A stretch of 64,000 nt of DNA from DASVFB01 sp963766345. GTDB taxonomy: Bacteria; Actinomycetota; Thermoleophilia; Gaiellales; Gaiellaceae. The notes under the pieces are model-generated. The model had not been told where the DNA came from and did not search any database. It saw only the letters and a program-made list of their open reading frames with translations. This document shows, in pieces, positions 52,260 to 60,744 of the stretch (positions are counted from its first letter, which is position 1; each line of letters opens with the position of its first letter). The position numbers and the translations under genes are program-made. The stretch lies in assembly GCA_963766345.1 (NCBI GenBank), contig CAVXZL010000015.1, positions 79,920-143,919 on the forward strand, in the 5' to 3' direction.

Positions 52260-53288
52260 AGAACGTCGAGCAGCGGCCAGCGCTCGTCGACCTCGATGCA
52301 GGCGCGCAGGTAGAGCGCGACGCCGAGGTCGCCTTCGTAGAGGCCGCGCTCTCCGGCGCGTTGCTCGATCGCGTGCATCGCGAACCGTCGTGCGCGCTCG
52401 AGCCACTTGCGGTCGCGCGTGCGCTTGTGGAGCTTGAGGAACGCCCAGCCGTTGCCCGCGGTGCCGTGGCAGAGGCCGGCACCCTTCTTGAGCGGGACCC
52501 GCCTCCCAGGTCAGCTCTCCCGCCGCGATCAGCAGCGCGTCGAGCTCGCGTTGCGCAGGCGCACCCGCAAGCGCGCAGACGATTCCCGGGGCGCCATGGC
52601 ACCACTGCACCCGTAGCTTGGAGCTCTTGTCGCCGACCTCCGGCGGCCAATTCAGGAGCTTCCGCTCGGGAAGAGCCGTGCGATGGAGCGTCTCGATGAT
52701 CCGGTGCATCAGCTCGGTCTGGTGCTCCTTGCTCTGGAGCGGCGCTGCCTTCAGCAGCGCGAAGACGTTGCCAGCGAAGCCGTGCGCCATCCCGAGGGAC
52801 TGTCCGACTCTGCCGGTGGGCACGTGCTGCGTCCAGATGCACGCGCGCAGTTTCGAGTCGAACGTCCACGCCGACCAGAGCCGTTGGATCGCGTCGCGCG
52901 CGACGTCGTCCAGGCCGAGCAGCCTCGCCCCGACGAGCGCGCCCGCTGCCCCGTACAGGAGCTCGATCCAGTCGTTGGCGATCGCCTCGGGCGCGGCTGC
53001 TCGGAAGCGGTTCACATCCCCGGCGACGAGGGCGATGCCGAGCTCGCCGTCGGCATAGCCGGGGCCGTCGCCGGGGCCGAGCGTCCAGTCGACGTCTCTG
53101 CCGAGAAGGCGCAGCGCGTAGAGCTCGCCGGCGGCGCCCTCGTAGATGCCGGAGGAGAACGGCTTCTGCTCGTCCGGCGGCCCCGCCGCGATCGCGTCGT
53201 CGGCGATGTCCGCGATCGCGTAGCGCACGAGCCGCTCGTCCCACGCACGGCCCGCGAGCGCTTCGTGCTCGGCTTTGCGGTAGATCAC
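52256..53288 (-). CDS. lanthionine synthetase C-like (LanC/LanCL) protein, one apparent frameshift
   Basis: About 343 residues if one extra base near 52498-52500 is ignored. It is an alpha/alpha toroid: ESSGIYEGAAGELYAL-like repeats (PFSSGIYEGAAGELYALRLL, WIELLYGAAGALVGARLL, GMAHGFAGNVFALL), then VQWCHGAPGIV with the first zinc Cys and, in the second frame, GLCHGTAGNGWAFLK with the Cys-His pair, and GLYEGDLGVALYL. All three zinc ligands are therefore present. No lantibiotic precursor or LanB/LanM is nearby, so it resembles stand-alone LanCL proteins, which add thiols such as glutathione to dehydroamino acids in eukaryotes. GTGA overlap with the MOSC gene. Confidence 0.87.
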
Positions 53289-54061
53289 GGAAGCGGTTCG
53301 ACCGCGTCGCCGACGCGGACGCGGCCGGGCGCCTCGACCTCGCCGAAGACGCCGAAGTCGATGTTCTTGCCATCGTCCTCGCGGGCCCCGCGATACGCCC
53401 TGATCTCGCGCAGCGTGTCGAGGTCGGGAACGCCGCTCTCCGGGTTCTGCGTCGTGATCGCGCAGCGCGCGACCTGCTCGTGGAGGCGAACGACGGCCTC
53501 CCCCACGCGAACGCGTCGGCCGAGCCACGCATCCTCCTCGTGCGGCTCGCACCCGGCGATGCCGATCAGCATCCGGAACCGGCGGCCGTCGACGCCGTCC
53601 ACGCCGACTCTCGCCGCAAGCGCGTCGAGCGACGCATCGGAGAGCATCGTCACCGGGCCGAGCCCGCGGTCGACGCCGGCGCCGGGCTCGTCGCTGCGGA
53701 CGAGCCGGAGCGACCGTCCCGCGAAGCGGGAGATCGCCTCCGACCACTCGCCCTCGACGACGCGCCCGCGAACCGGACGGCCGTAGAAGTCGGTGACGAT
53801 CGCCTCGCCGAGCTGCGGCACGCCGTCGACGGCGGTGCCGCCCGGGAACCGCAGCGTCAGCGCACCGGTCGTCTCGTCGTACTCGGGTCGGATGCGCACG
53901 AGCTTCCCGTTCCGGATCTGCCCGTAGCGCCGGCCGTCCTCGTCGACGACGAAGAAGCGTCTGTTGGCCGCGACGCCGAAGAACTCGAGGGGGATCTCCT
54001 CGGGATGCACGAGCGCCATCCCCTTCACCGGCGCGATGGAGAGCCGCGAGACGGTCTTCAC
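53285..54061 (-). CDS. MOSC domain protein
   Basis: A 258-residue protein of the MOSC_N plus MOSC family (related to mARC and YcbX): VSRLSIAPVKGMALVHPEEI opens the N-terminal domain, NRRFFVVDEDGRRYGQIRNGKLV follows, and the MOSC core ends with RFRMLIGIAGCEPHEEDAWLGRRVRVGEAVVRLHEQVARCAITTQNPESG. In relatives a Cys here coordinates molybdenum cofactor; GCEPHE and VARCAITTQNP both contain candidates. It probably reduces N-hydroxylated or sulfur compounds. ATGA overlap with the phosphoesterase, GTGA with LanC-like. Confidence 0.88.
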   Translation of the reverse strand: MKTVSRLSIAPVKGMALVHPEEIPLEFFGVAANRRFFVVDEDGRRYGQIRNGKLVRIRPEYDETTGALTLRFPGGTAVDGVPQLGEAIVTDFYGRPVRGRVVEGEWSEAISRFAGRSLRLVRSDEPGAGVDRGLGPVTMLSDASLDALAARVGVDGVDGRRFRMLIGIAGCEPHEEDAWLGRRVRVGEAVVRLHEQVARCAITTQNPESGVPDLDTLREIRAYRGAREDDGKNIDFGVFGEVEAPGRVRVGDAVEPLP

Positions 54062-54819
54062 ACGGTCGCCTCGAGCCGGGCGCCGTGGCCGTCGGGGGCA
54101 TCGGTGTCGAGCTCGAAGACGAAGAAGTCACGGCGCATGACGTGCACCGCCACGTTGTACACGGGCACCGGGCCGACGGAGCCGGCGAACGTGCCCTCGT
54201 GCGCGTGCCCGTGCAGCACGAGGTCGGGCCGGTGCTTCTGAATCGGGCCGTCGAGGCGGTTCGTGCCGAGGTACGTCCAGATCGACTCCGGCTCGCCGAC
54301 GAGAGTGCTCATCGTCGGCGAGTAGTGGAGGAGGACGACGCGCAGCGGGCAGTCCGCCACCTCGGCGAGCCCGCGGTCGAGCGCGGCGACGTCCTTGCCC
54401 GTCTCCGCATACACCTCGCGCAGGAGCGGCTCGCCGAAGTCGGGCAGCGCGCTTCCGGGAAAGCCGCCGACGAAGCCCTTCGTCCCCGCGATCCCGAGCG
54501 TCGTGTCCGCGATAGCCGCGCGAGCCCACGACCGCTCGAGCACGCCGACGCCGGCCTCCTCGAGCATCGCGGTGAGCTCGTCCACGCGGTTCGCGTGGTG
54601 ATCGTGGTTGCCGAGCACCGCGTACACGGGCACGTCGAGCTCTGCGGCCGCCGACGCGACGACCTCCATCTCGTCCGGCTCGCCGTGCGCGGTCAGATCG
54701 CCGGCGAGGAGGACGACGTCGGCGGCCCCGGCCACGTGACCGAATGCCTCTTCGATGCGTGACCGGATCCGCTGGTCCGCATGCAGGTCGCCCGCCGCTG
54801 CAATGCGGATGCACGTCAT
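54058..54819 (-). CDS. metallophosphoesterase (calcineurin-like)
   Basis: A 253-residue enzyme with the five metal motifs: AAAGDLHAD, LLAGDLTAHGEPDE, VLGNHDHHANRV, LHYSPTM and LHGHAHEGTF. Cytoplasmic, no signal peptide. The binuclear centre would hydrolyse a phosphoester that cannot be named. It is the first gene of a three-gene overlapping operon with the MOSC and LanC-like proteins, divergent from the nucleotidyltransferase. Confidence 0.93.
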   Translation of the reverse strand: MTCIRIAAAGDLHADQRIRSRIEEAFGHVAGAADVVLLAGDLTAHGEPDEMEVVASAAAELDVPVYAVLGNHDHHANRVDELTAMLEEAGVGVLERSWARAAIADTTLGIAGTKGFVGGFPGSALPDFGEPLLREVYAETGKDVAALDRGLAEVADCPLRVVLLHYSPTMSTLVGEPESIWTYLGTNRLDGPIQKHRPDLVLHGHAHEGTFAGSVGPVPVYNVAVHVMRRDFFVFELDTDAPDGHGARLEATV

Positions 54820-54873
54820 CAGTGTCTTTTACCGCGGATTCGACCCGGCCAACCCTGGGTACCGACCTTCGAC

Positions 54874-55443
54874 GTGGGCATCGACTTCGACTTCGAGGTC
54901 ATCCTCAACACGATGAAGAAGGCGGCCGGCGCGTTGCGCGACGCGGAGGTGCCGTTCGCGCTCGGCGGCGGTCTCGCGGTCTGGGCGCGTGGCGGTGCGA
55001 AGACGGAGCACGACGTCGACTTCTTCGTCAAGCCGGAGGATGCGGAACGCGCGCAGCAGGCGCTTGTCGCCGCGGGCCTCGAGCCCGAGACGCCGCCCGA
55101 GGGCTGGCTGCTCAAGGCGTGGGACGGGAACGTGCTCGTCGACCTGATCTACGAGCCGCGCGGCGGTCCGATCACCGACGCGTGGTTCGAGCGCTCCGAC
55201 GAGCTCGACGTCTATGCAGTGACGATGCTCGTCGCGTCGCTCGACGACGTGCTCATGACGAAGCTACTCGCCCTGAACGAGCAGAACCTCGACTACTCGA
55301 GCGTGCTCGAGATGGCGCGCGCCGTCCGCGAGCAGATCGACTGGGACGAAGTGCGACGGCGCTGCGACGGCTCGCCGTACGCGACGGCGTTCCTCGTGCT
55401 CGTCGAGGAGCTCGGCGTGGCGCCGGCGGCAGCGCCGAGCTAG
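54874..55443 (+). CDS. nucleotidyltransferase (AbiEii-like fold)
   Basis: A 189-residue protein: VPFALGGGLAVWARGG with the glycine-rich loop, TEHDVDFFV with the DxD metal pair, ALVAAGLEPE, VLVDLIYEPRGG with a further Asp and later DDVLMTKLLALNE. This is the MNT/AbiEii-type nucleotidyltransferase pattern. Members are antitoxin-linked or stand-alone; no AbiEi-like partner is next to it. GTG 54874 is chosen, since the ATG at 54781 lies inside the divergent phosphoesterase; ATG 54913 is an alternative. Its stop overlaps the M55 gene. Confidence 0.78.
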   Translation: MGIDFDFEVILNTMKKAAGALRDAEVPFALGGGLAVWARGGAKTEHDVDFFVKPEDAERAQQALVAAGLEPETPPEGWLLKAWDGNVLVDLIYEPRGGPITDAWFERSDELDVYAVTMLVASLDDVLMTKLLALNEQNLDYSSVLEMARAVREQIDWDEVRRRCDGSPYATAFLVLVEELGVAPAAAPS

Positions 55444-56255
55444 CCGAAGAAGAAGAACTGCTGCCAGGCGTCCCACCACGTGTCGGCGGTGGAACGGATC
55501 CTGCGTGCGTCGACGATCTCGACGCCGCGCACGCGGCGTAGCGCGTCCACGGCCGACGTGACCTTGTACTCCACCTCGATCGTGCACGGGCTGCCGGGGT
55601 CGTACGGCGCGACGGCCTTCACGTCCTGCAGCGCGCGCTTCGCACCATCCTCGATCAGCTCCCGTGCACGAAGCGGCGCGATCTGCCGCGCCGAGTAGCG
55701 GCCGATGCCCTCTTTGACCGCGACCGTCGTCAGCCCCGGGCCGAGCAGGCTCTCCCCTTCTTCGCACGTGACGCGATCGCCGGTCACGAGGAGCACCGGC
55801 ACGCCCCAGGTCCCGCAGAGCGCGGCGTTGATCCCCGTCTCGCCGACGAGCGTGCCGTTGAACCAGAGGTTCTGCCACTCCTGCCCCGAGACGGTGTGGT
55901 TGAGCACGCCGTTCGGCGCGCCGTTCATCGCGTGCATGCCGACGAAGAGCGCGGCGTCGCAGCCCGACTCGAGGAACGCCGTGTACTCGGTCCAGTGCTC
56001 CTGTACGACGAACTCGCAGTCCCGGTCGAGCAGGTCGGGCACGAGCGAGTTGAACGACCAGCCGCCGCCGGCGCCGTGGCAGTCCATGACGACGATCTCC
56101 GTCGCCCCTGCGGCTTTCGCACCGCGCACGGCCGCGTTGATCTCCTCGGTGTAGAGACGCCGCCCTTCCTCGTACATCGGGTCGCCGCCGCTCGTCTGCT
56201 GCCACTTGACGATGCCGGCGACGCCTTCCATGTCGCTGATGATGTGAACCTTCAC
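55440..56255 (-). CDS. dppA: M55 family metallopeptidase (DppA-like D-aminopeptidase)
   Basis: A 271-residue enzyme of the usual length. The zinc residues of DppA are all seen: Asp8 and Glu10 in SDMEGVAG, His60 in MDCHGAG, His108 in VGMHAMNG, and Glu139 in VGETGINA; LNHTVSG follows the pattern. B. subtilis DppA releases N-terminal D-Ala from peptides, so this may recycle peptidoglycan peptides. It has its ATG only 19 bases from the divergent SDR GTG. The C-terminal WWDAWQQFFFFG end is odd but keeps frame. Confidence 0.92.
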   Translation of the reverse strand: MKVHIISDMEGVAGIVKWQQTSGGDPMYEEGRRLYTEEINAAVRGAKAAGATEIVVMDCHGAGGGWSFNSLVPDLLDRDCEFVVQEHWTEYTAFLESGCDAALFVGMHAMNGAPNGVLNHTVSGQEWQNLWFNGTLVGETGINAALCGTWGVPVLLVTGDRVTCEEGESLLGPGLTTVAVKEGIGRYSARQIAPLRARELIEDGAKRALQDVKAVAPYDPGSPCTIEVEYKVTSAVDALRRVRGVEIVDARRIRSTADTWWDAWQQFFFFG

Positions 56256-56274
56256 CGCTGTAGCCTCTCAAACC

Positions 56275-57033
56275 GTGGACACCGGCCTCGCAGGCAAGCG
56301 CGTCCTCGTGACCGGCGCATCCGGTGGGATCGGCGCCGCCTGTGCGCGCGAGTTCGCGGCGGAAGGCGCCTCGGTCATCGTGCATTACCGCGGAGGACGG
56401 GACCGCGCTGAAGCGGTCGCCTCGGAGATCGGAGCCGAGCTCGCCGGCGCGGACCTGACGGTCGAGGCCGAGGTCGAGGCGCTGTTCGGCGCGGTCGGTG
56501 CGCTCGACGTCTGCGCCGCGATCGTCGGCGAGTGGCCGCGCGAAGACGTCCCCGTGTGGGAGCTCCCGCTCGAGCGCTGGGAGGCAACCCTGCGCGCGAA
56601 CCTCACGTCCGCGTTCCTCACGGCGCGGGGCTTCCTCCGTTCCGTCGCCGAGCGCGGCCACGGCTCGCTCGTCTTCGTCGGCTCGACCGCCGGCAGTTTC
56701 GGCGAGGCCGGGCACGCCGACTACGCAGCGGCCAAGGCGGCGCTCGTCGGGCTGATGCTCAGCGTCAAGAACGAGGTGGTGCGCGTCGCGCCGCTCGCCC
56801 GCGTGAACGCCGTCTTCCCGGGCTGGACCGAGTCGCCGATGACGCGCGGCGTGGTCGATCCCGAGCAGGTCCGGCGCGTCTCGAGGACGATGGCCCTGCG
56901 CAAGGTCGCGCAGCCCGAGGACGTCGCGCGGCAGATCGTGGTGCTCTCGTCGGACGAGCTCTCCGGGCACGTGACGGGTCAGATCGTGACCGTCGCGGGC
57001 GGAATGGAAGGCCGCACGCTCCACGAGGAATAG
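56275..57033 (+). CDS. short-chain dehydrogenase/reductase (SDR)
   Basis: A 252-residue classical SDR. GASGGIGAA (residues 14-22) binds the dinucleotide, and Ser137, Tyr150 and Lys154 (GSTAG, HADYAAAKAAL) form the catalytic set. LVFVGSTAG and NAVFPGWTESPMT follow the FabG-like plan. The end VTGQIVTVAGGMEG is normal. The substrate is unknown. GTG start; divergent from the M55 peptidase. Confidence 0.93.
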   Translation: MDTGLAGKRVLVTGASGGIGAACAREFAAEGASVIVHYRGGRDRAEAVASEIGAELAGADLTVEAEVEALFGAVGALDVCAAIVGEWPREDVPVWELPLERWEATLRANLTSAFLTARGFLRSVAERGHGSLVFVGSTAGSFGEAGHADYAAAKAALVGLMLSVKNEVVRVAPLARVNAVFPGWTESPMTRGVVDPEQVRRVSRTMALRKVAQPEDVARQIVVLSSDELSGHVTGQIVTVAGGMEGRTLHEE

Positions 57034-57040
57034 AAAGAGC

Positions 57041-57069
57041 CGGCGGCGACCTCGGCAAGGCCGCCGCCG
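57041..57069 (+). terminator. terminator hairpin after the SDR gene
   Basis: Stem CGGCGGCG with CGCCGCCG plus an inner 3-bp CCT/AGG after one mismatch, loop of 5. It starts 8 bases after the SDR stop. Confidence 0.6.
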
Positions 57070-57174
57070 ACGAGACCCGATCCGCGAGCTAATGCCGTTA
57101 GTCCCCGGACGCGGAACTCGAGCTCGTTATCGGCACGGTCGGGTCGAACCTTGAGCCTTCATTACGCTCAGGCC

Positions 57175-58980
57175 GTGAGTCGTTTCGAGGAGCGCCTGCG
57201 TGCCGGCCCGCCGATCGTCGCCGACGGCGGCATGGGCGCGCTCATCTCCGCCGCGGTGCCCCGCCTGCGCGCCCCCGAGGAGGCGAACGTGCGCGCGGCG
57301 GACAGCGTCGTCTCGGTGCACGTCGGCTACATCCGTGCGGGCGCCGAGCTGATCGAGACGAACACATTCGGCGCGAACCGGCCGAAGCTAGCCGCGAGCT
57401 TCCTCGAGGACGAGTTCGAGCGGATCAACTCGGCGGGCGTCCGGCTCGCACGCGAGGCGCGCGAGATGACCGGCGCCGACGTCTTCATCGCAGGCTCGAT
57501 CGGGCCGCTCGGCGACGTCGAGCTGCGGCCGGAGTCGCGCGCCGACCTCTTCGCGGAACAGGCCTCGATCCTCGAAGGCCGCGGCGCGGACGTCTTCATG
57601 GTCGAGACGTTCTACGACCTCGAGGAGCTCGAGGAGGCGATCGCGGCGGTCCGCAGCGTCTCGAGCCTCCCGATCGTCGCGCTGATGACGTTCGACGAGG
57701 AGGGACAGACCCTGGGAGGCGTCTCCGCGAGACAGGCCGGCGCGCGCCTCGCGGAGCTCGGCGTCGCGGCCGCGGGCGCCAACCACGGCGCGGGCCCGGC
57801 GAGCGCGCTCGCGGCGCTGCAGGAGATGCAGCACAACGGCCTCGTACTCGCCGCGCTACCGAACGTCGGCCTCGCAAGCCTCGCCGGGCCTCGGGTCGTG
57901 TACCCGCATGCGACACCGGAGTACTTCGCCGAGTTCGCCGCACAAGCGCGCCGGCTCGGCGCGGGCCTGATCGGCGGTTGCTGCGGCACGACGCCCGCGG
58001 AGATCGCGGCGATCCGCGCCGCGGTGGATGCGAACCGGCCGCCGTCCCTGCCGCTCACGGTCGACGAGCGCCGCCTGACGATCGTGCACGACTCGGAGCG
58101 CCGCGAGACCGAGCTGCAAAGGGTGCTGAGCACGAACGAGTTCGTCGTCTCGATCCAGCTCGATCCACCGCTCGGCGGCGACAACCACGCGCTGCTCGAG
58201 GCCGCGCGCACGATCAGGGACTCCGGCCACGCGCACGTCGTCGACGTCAACGACAACCCGCGCGCGCGGGCGCGCATGAGCGGCCTCATGGCGTCCGTCG
58301 CGATCGAGCGCTTCGCCGGCATCGAGACCATCCCCCACCTCACGCCGCGCGACTCCACGATCACGGGCCTCGAGTCGCAGCTGCTCGGCGCGCACGCGGA
58401 GGGCGTCCGGAACATCCTCGCGGTGACGGGCGACCCGCCGGAGGAGGCGGACTATCCCGGCGCACGCGGCGTGTACGAGGTCGACGCGATCGGCCTGACG
58501 GAGTTGCTCGCGCACCTGAACAGGGGCGAGGACTTTCGCGGCCGCGCGATCGACGCGCCGACGCAGTTCTTCATCGGCGTCGCCGTCAACCCGACAGCGG
58601 ACGATCTCGAAGTCGAGCTCGACCGCTTCAAGCGCAAGCTCGACGCCGGCGCGCAGTTCGCGATGACGCAGGTGCTGTTCGACATCGCGTACCTCGACGC
58701 GTTCCTCGAGCGGCTCGGCGGCGAGTCGCCGATCCCGCTGCTCGTCGGCGTCTGGGCGCTGCCGAGCCTGCAGCTGGCGCAGCGCATCCACAACGAGGTG
58801 CCGGGGATCGTCGTGCCGGATCACGTGCAGGCCGCGCTGCGAGATGCGGGCACGGACGCCGCGCGCGTGGGCGCCGAGGTTGCGCGCAACCTGATCGAAG
58901 AGTCGCGCACGCGGGCGCGCGGGGTCTACGTCGTCGCGCCGTTCCGCTCGCCCGAGCGCGCGCTCGACGTCTTCCGTTAG
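57175..58980 (+). CDS. homocysteine S-methyltransferase / methylenetetrahydrofolate reductase fusion
   Basis: A 601-residue two-domain enzyme like B. subtilis YitJ. Residues 1-295 are a homocysteine methyltransferase barrel (IVADGGMGALI, LIETNTFGANRPKL, AGSIGPLGD, GLIGGCCGTTPAEI with Cys269 and Cys270). The first zinc position, normally Cys in GANC, is His204 (GANHGAGP). Residues about 310-601 form an MTHFR barrel (FVVSIQLDPPLGGDN, PHLTPRDSTITGLESQL, ILAVTGDPPEEADYPG, FAMTQVLFDIAYLDAF). Together they would make methyl-folate and use it or another donor to form methionine. GTG 57175 chosen over TTG 57151. Confidence 0.93.
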   Translation: MSRFEERLRAGPPIVADGGMGALISAAVPRLRAPEEANVRAADSVVSVHVGYIRAGAELIETNTFGANRPKLAASFLEDEFERINSAGVRLAREAREMTGADVFIAGSIGPLGDVELRPESRADLFAEQASILEGRGADVFMVETFYDLEELEEAIAAVRSVSSLPIVALMTFDEEGQTLGGVSARQAGARLAELGVAAAGANHGAGPASALAALQEMQHNGLVLAALPNVGLASLAGPRVVYPHATPEYFAEFAAQARRLGAGLIGGCCGTTPAEIAAIRAAVDANRPPSLPLTVDERRLTIVHDSERRETELQRVLSTNEFVVSIQLDPPLGGDNHALLEAARTIRDSGHAHVVDVNDNPRARARMSGLMASVAIERFAGIETIPHLTPRDSTITGLESQLLGAHAEGVRNILAVTGDPPEEADYPGARGVYEVDAIGLTELLAHLNRGEDFRGRAIDAPTQFFIGVAVNPTADDLEVELDRFKRKLDAGAQFAMTQVLFDIAYLDAFLERLGGESPIPLLVGVWALPSLQLAQRIHNEVPGIVVPDHVQAALRDAGTDAARVGAEVARNLIEESRTRARGVYVVAPFRSPERALDVFR

Positions 58981-60113
58981 GTCGCGCAGCCGCCGGTCGA
59001 GACGGCGTGCGAGAGGTCGCTGCGCAGGAGCTTGCGCAGCACGTCGATCGGGATCCCGAAGCCGCCCTTGCTGCCGAGCCGCGCCGCGAAGACCGTCGTC
59101 GCGACGTTGCCGGCGGCGTCGACGGTCGGCCCACCCGAATCGCCGTGCCGCACGTCGCCGCGCACGGCGGTGATCGTCCGCGCGACGGGCCCGTGGCCGT
59201 ACGCGTCCTCGCTCAGGACGACCGACGTCGCGCCGAGCCGGCCGGCGACGACGGTGAGCGGGCCGTTCTCCGGGTAGCCGAGGATCGCAACCGCTTGCCC
59301 GGGCGAAGGCTTGCGCAGCGGCAGCGGCCGCAGGTGCAGCCCGGATACGCGAAGCAGCGCGAGGTCGTTCTTGCGATCGAAGCCGACGACGATCGCCGGG
59401 CGGCGCCGCACATGCGCTGACGTCACGGTGGTGTCCTCCTGCCCCGCGACGACGTGCGCCGCGGTGACGACGAGCGACGGCGCGACGACCCAGCCGCTTC
59501 CGGCGATCCGCAAGCCGCACGCCGACCCGAGCACGCGCACGACGCTCGGCGCCGCGCTCCGCACACCGGGTGAGTCGAGCAGCGTCGGATCGGGCGGCGA
59601 GACCGGTGCCAGCGGTCCCGCGATGCTCGGGAACGGATCGACGCGCGCGAGGATCTTCATCACGCTCGACGGCGGCAGCGCGGAGTAGAGCCGTTGGAGG
59701 ACGATCGACTGCTGCGCCGCGCGCCGCAGGTCCTTCTGACCCGGGATGAGCAGGGCCGTGGCGCCGACGACCCACACGAGCGCGAGCCCCGCGGCGGCGC
59801 CGAGCACGAAACCGCCGGCCGAGTCGAGCGCGCGAAGCGGCGGCAGCGGCAGCGCCCCGCGAGCCATCCCGCCGAGGAACGCCCCGGCGGTCTCGAAGAG
59901 CACGGCGCCGAACGCGGCGCCGGCGAGCCCGGCGAGCGGCGTGTAGGGCGAGCTCGACCCGCCGGTCAGCAGCTGCGGCGCGAGCCGAGCGCCGACGATC
60001 GCGCCGACGACGATGCCCGTGACCGAGAGCGCGCTCGCGATCAGTCCCTTCTTGTAACCGAGGAGCGCGGTCAGAGCGACGAAGGCGAGCGCGAGCCAGT
60101 CGACCTTGGTCAC
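58977..60113 (-). CDS. MarP-like CvpA-domain membrane serine protease
   Basis: A 378-residue protein. Four N-terminal helices (about 5-125) form a CvpA/colicin V-like membrane domain (KVDWLALAFVALTALLGYKKG), followed by an extracytoplasmic trypsin-like protease with His220 (VVTAAHVVAG), Asp250 (DRKNDLALLRV) and Ser326 (RHGDSGGPTV). Cys199 and Cys376 bracket the protease domain as in mycobacterial MarP, where a disulfide tunes activity and the enzyme confers acid resistance. Stop overlaps the MTHFR gene by 4 bases. Confidence 0.93.
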   Translation of the reverse strand: MTKVDWLALAFVALTALLGYKKGLIASALSVTGIVVGAIVGARLAPQLLTGGSSSPYTPLAGLAGAAFGAVLFETAGAFLGGMARGALPLPPLRALDSAGGFVLGAAAGLALVWVVGATALLIPGQKDLRRAAQQSIVLQRLYSALPPSSVMKILARVDPFPSIAGPLAPVSPPDPTLLDSPGVRSAAPSVVRVLGSACGLRIAGSGWVVAPSLVVTAAHVVAGQEDTTVTSAHVRRRPAIVVGFDRKNDLALLRVSGLHLRPLPLRKPSPGQAVAILGYPENGPLTVVAGRLGATSVVLSEDAYGHGPVARTITAVRGDVRHGDSGGPTVDAAGNVATTVFAARLGSKGGFGIPIDVLRKLLRSDLSHAVSTGGCAT

Positions 60114-60168
60114 AGATCCAGGCTACCGCCCGCCTCGGAGCGCCCGGCTACAATGGCCGCCGCTGCGC

Positions 60169-60242
<74 letters not shown>

Positions 60243-60744
60243 CTAAATCCCTGCAAATCGGCATGTTTCTCGCGGAGTAAACCGCCGGCTTTCTTTCCAT
60301 CCCGCGCTCATCCCGCACGAGAGTCACCCGCAGAAGCCCGCTCCAGGGCGGCGATCGCCGGGAACCTCCGCAGGATGGACGCCCGGCCGAGGCAACCGGC
60401 GTTCGTTTTGTCATTGGCGCCGGGAGCGCCTCAAGCGATGTGACGGCGAGCATGCGCTTCGTCAGAGCGCCTGCGCGGTGGGGCGCGGGAGTAGCTCGTT
60501 GAGCGCCACGTGCTGGGCCGTCGTCGCGCGTTCGGACGGAACCGACCACCGGACAACTCGGTGTCGAAGCCGGTATCCGTCATCGGCGGATCGAAGGTTC
60601 AAATCCCTCCCCCTCCGCTCAACGAAGCGGTGCGTCGGTCAAACGCGCAACGACTGGCGCACGAGTCGCGTTGACTTTCGAATGTTCCTGACGGAGAGCG
60701 TCGGCGGAGGCGAACGAGCCGTTCCGGATCGTTGAGCGAGGCAG
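60243..60744. other. non-coding stretch with a tRNA-like scar
   Basis: About 500 bases after tRNA-Asp with no convincing gene; minus-strand readings here are antisense translations of the tRNA. At 60484-60619 a GGGAGTAGCTC start and a GGTTCAAATCC T-arm-like element followed by CCTCCGC could be pieces of a decayed tRNA, but the centre does not fold into a cloverleaf. Nothing else is recognised. Confidence 0.4.

Noticed and set aside
54874..55443. Type IV (AbiE-like) toxin-antitoxin system
   Set aside because: The nucleotidyltransferase has no AbiEi-like antitoxin beside it; neighbours are metabolic genes on the other strand.
57034..57174. Possible SAM or cobalamin riboswitch before the methyltransferase-MTHFR gene
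   Set aside because: Only the SDR terminator hairpin is found; I see no conserved riboswitch core or further expression platform in this 141-bp gap.
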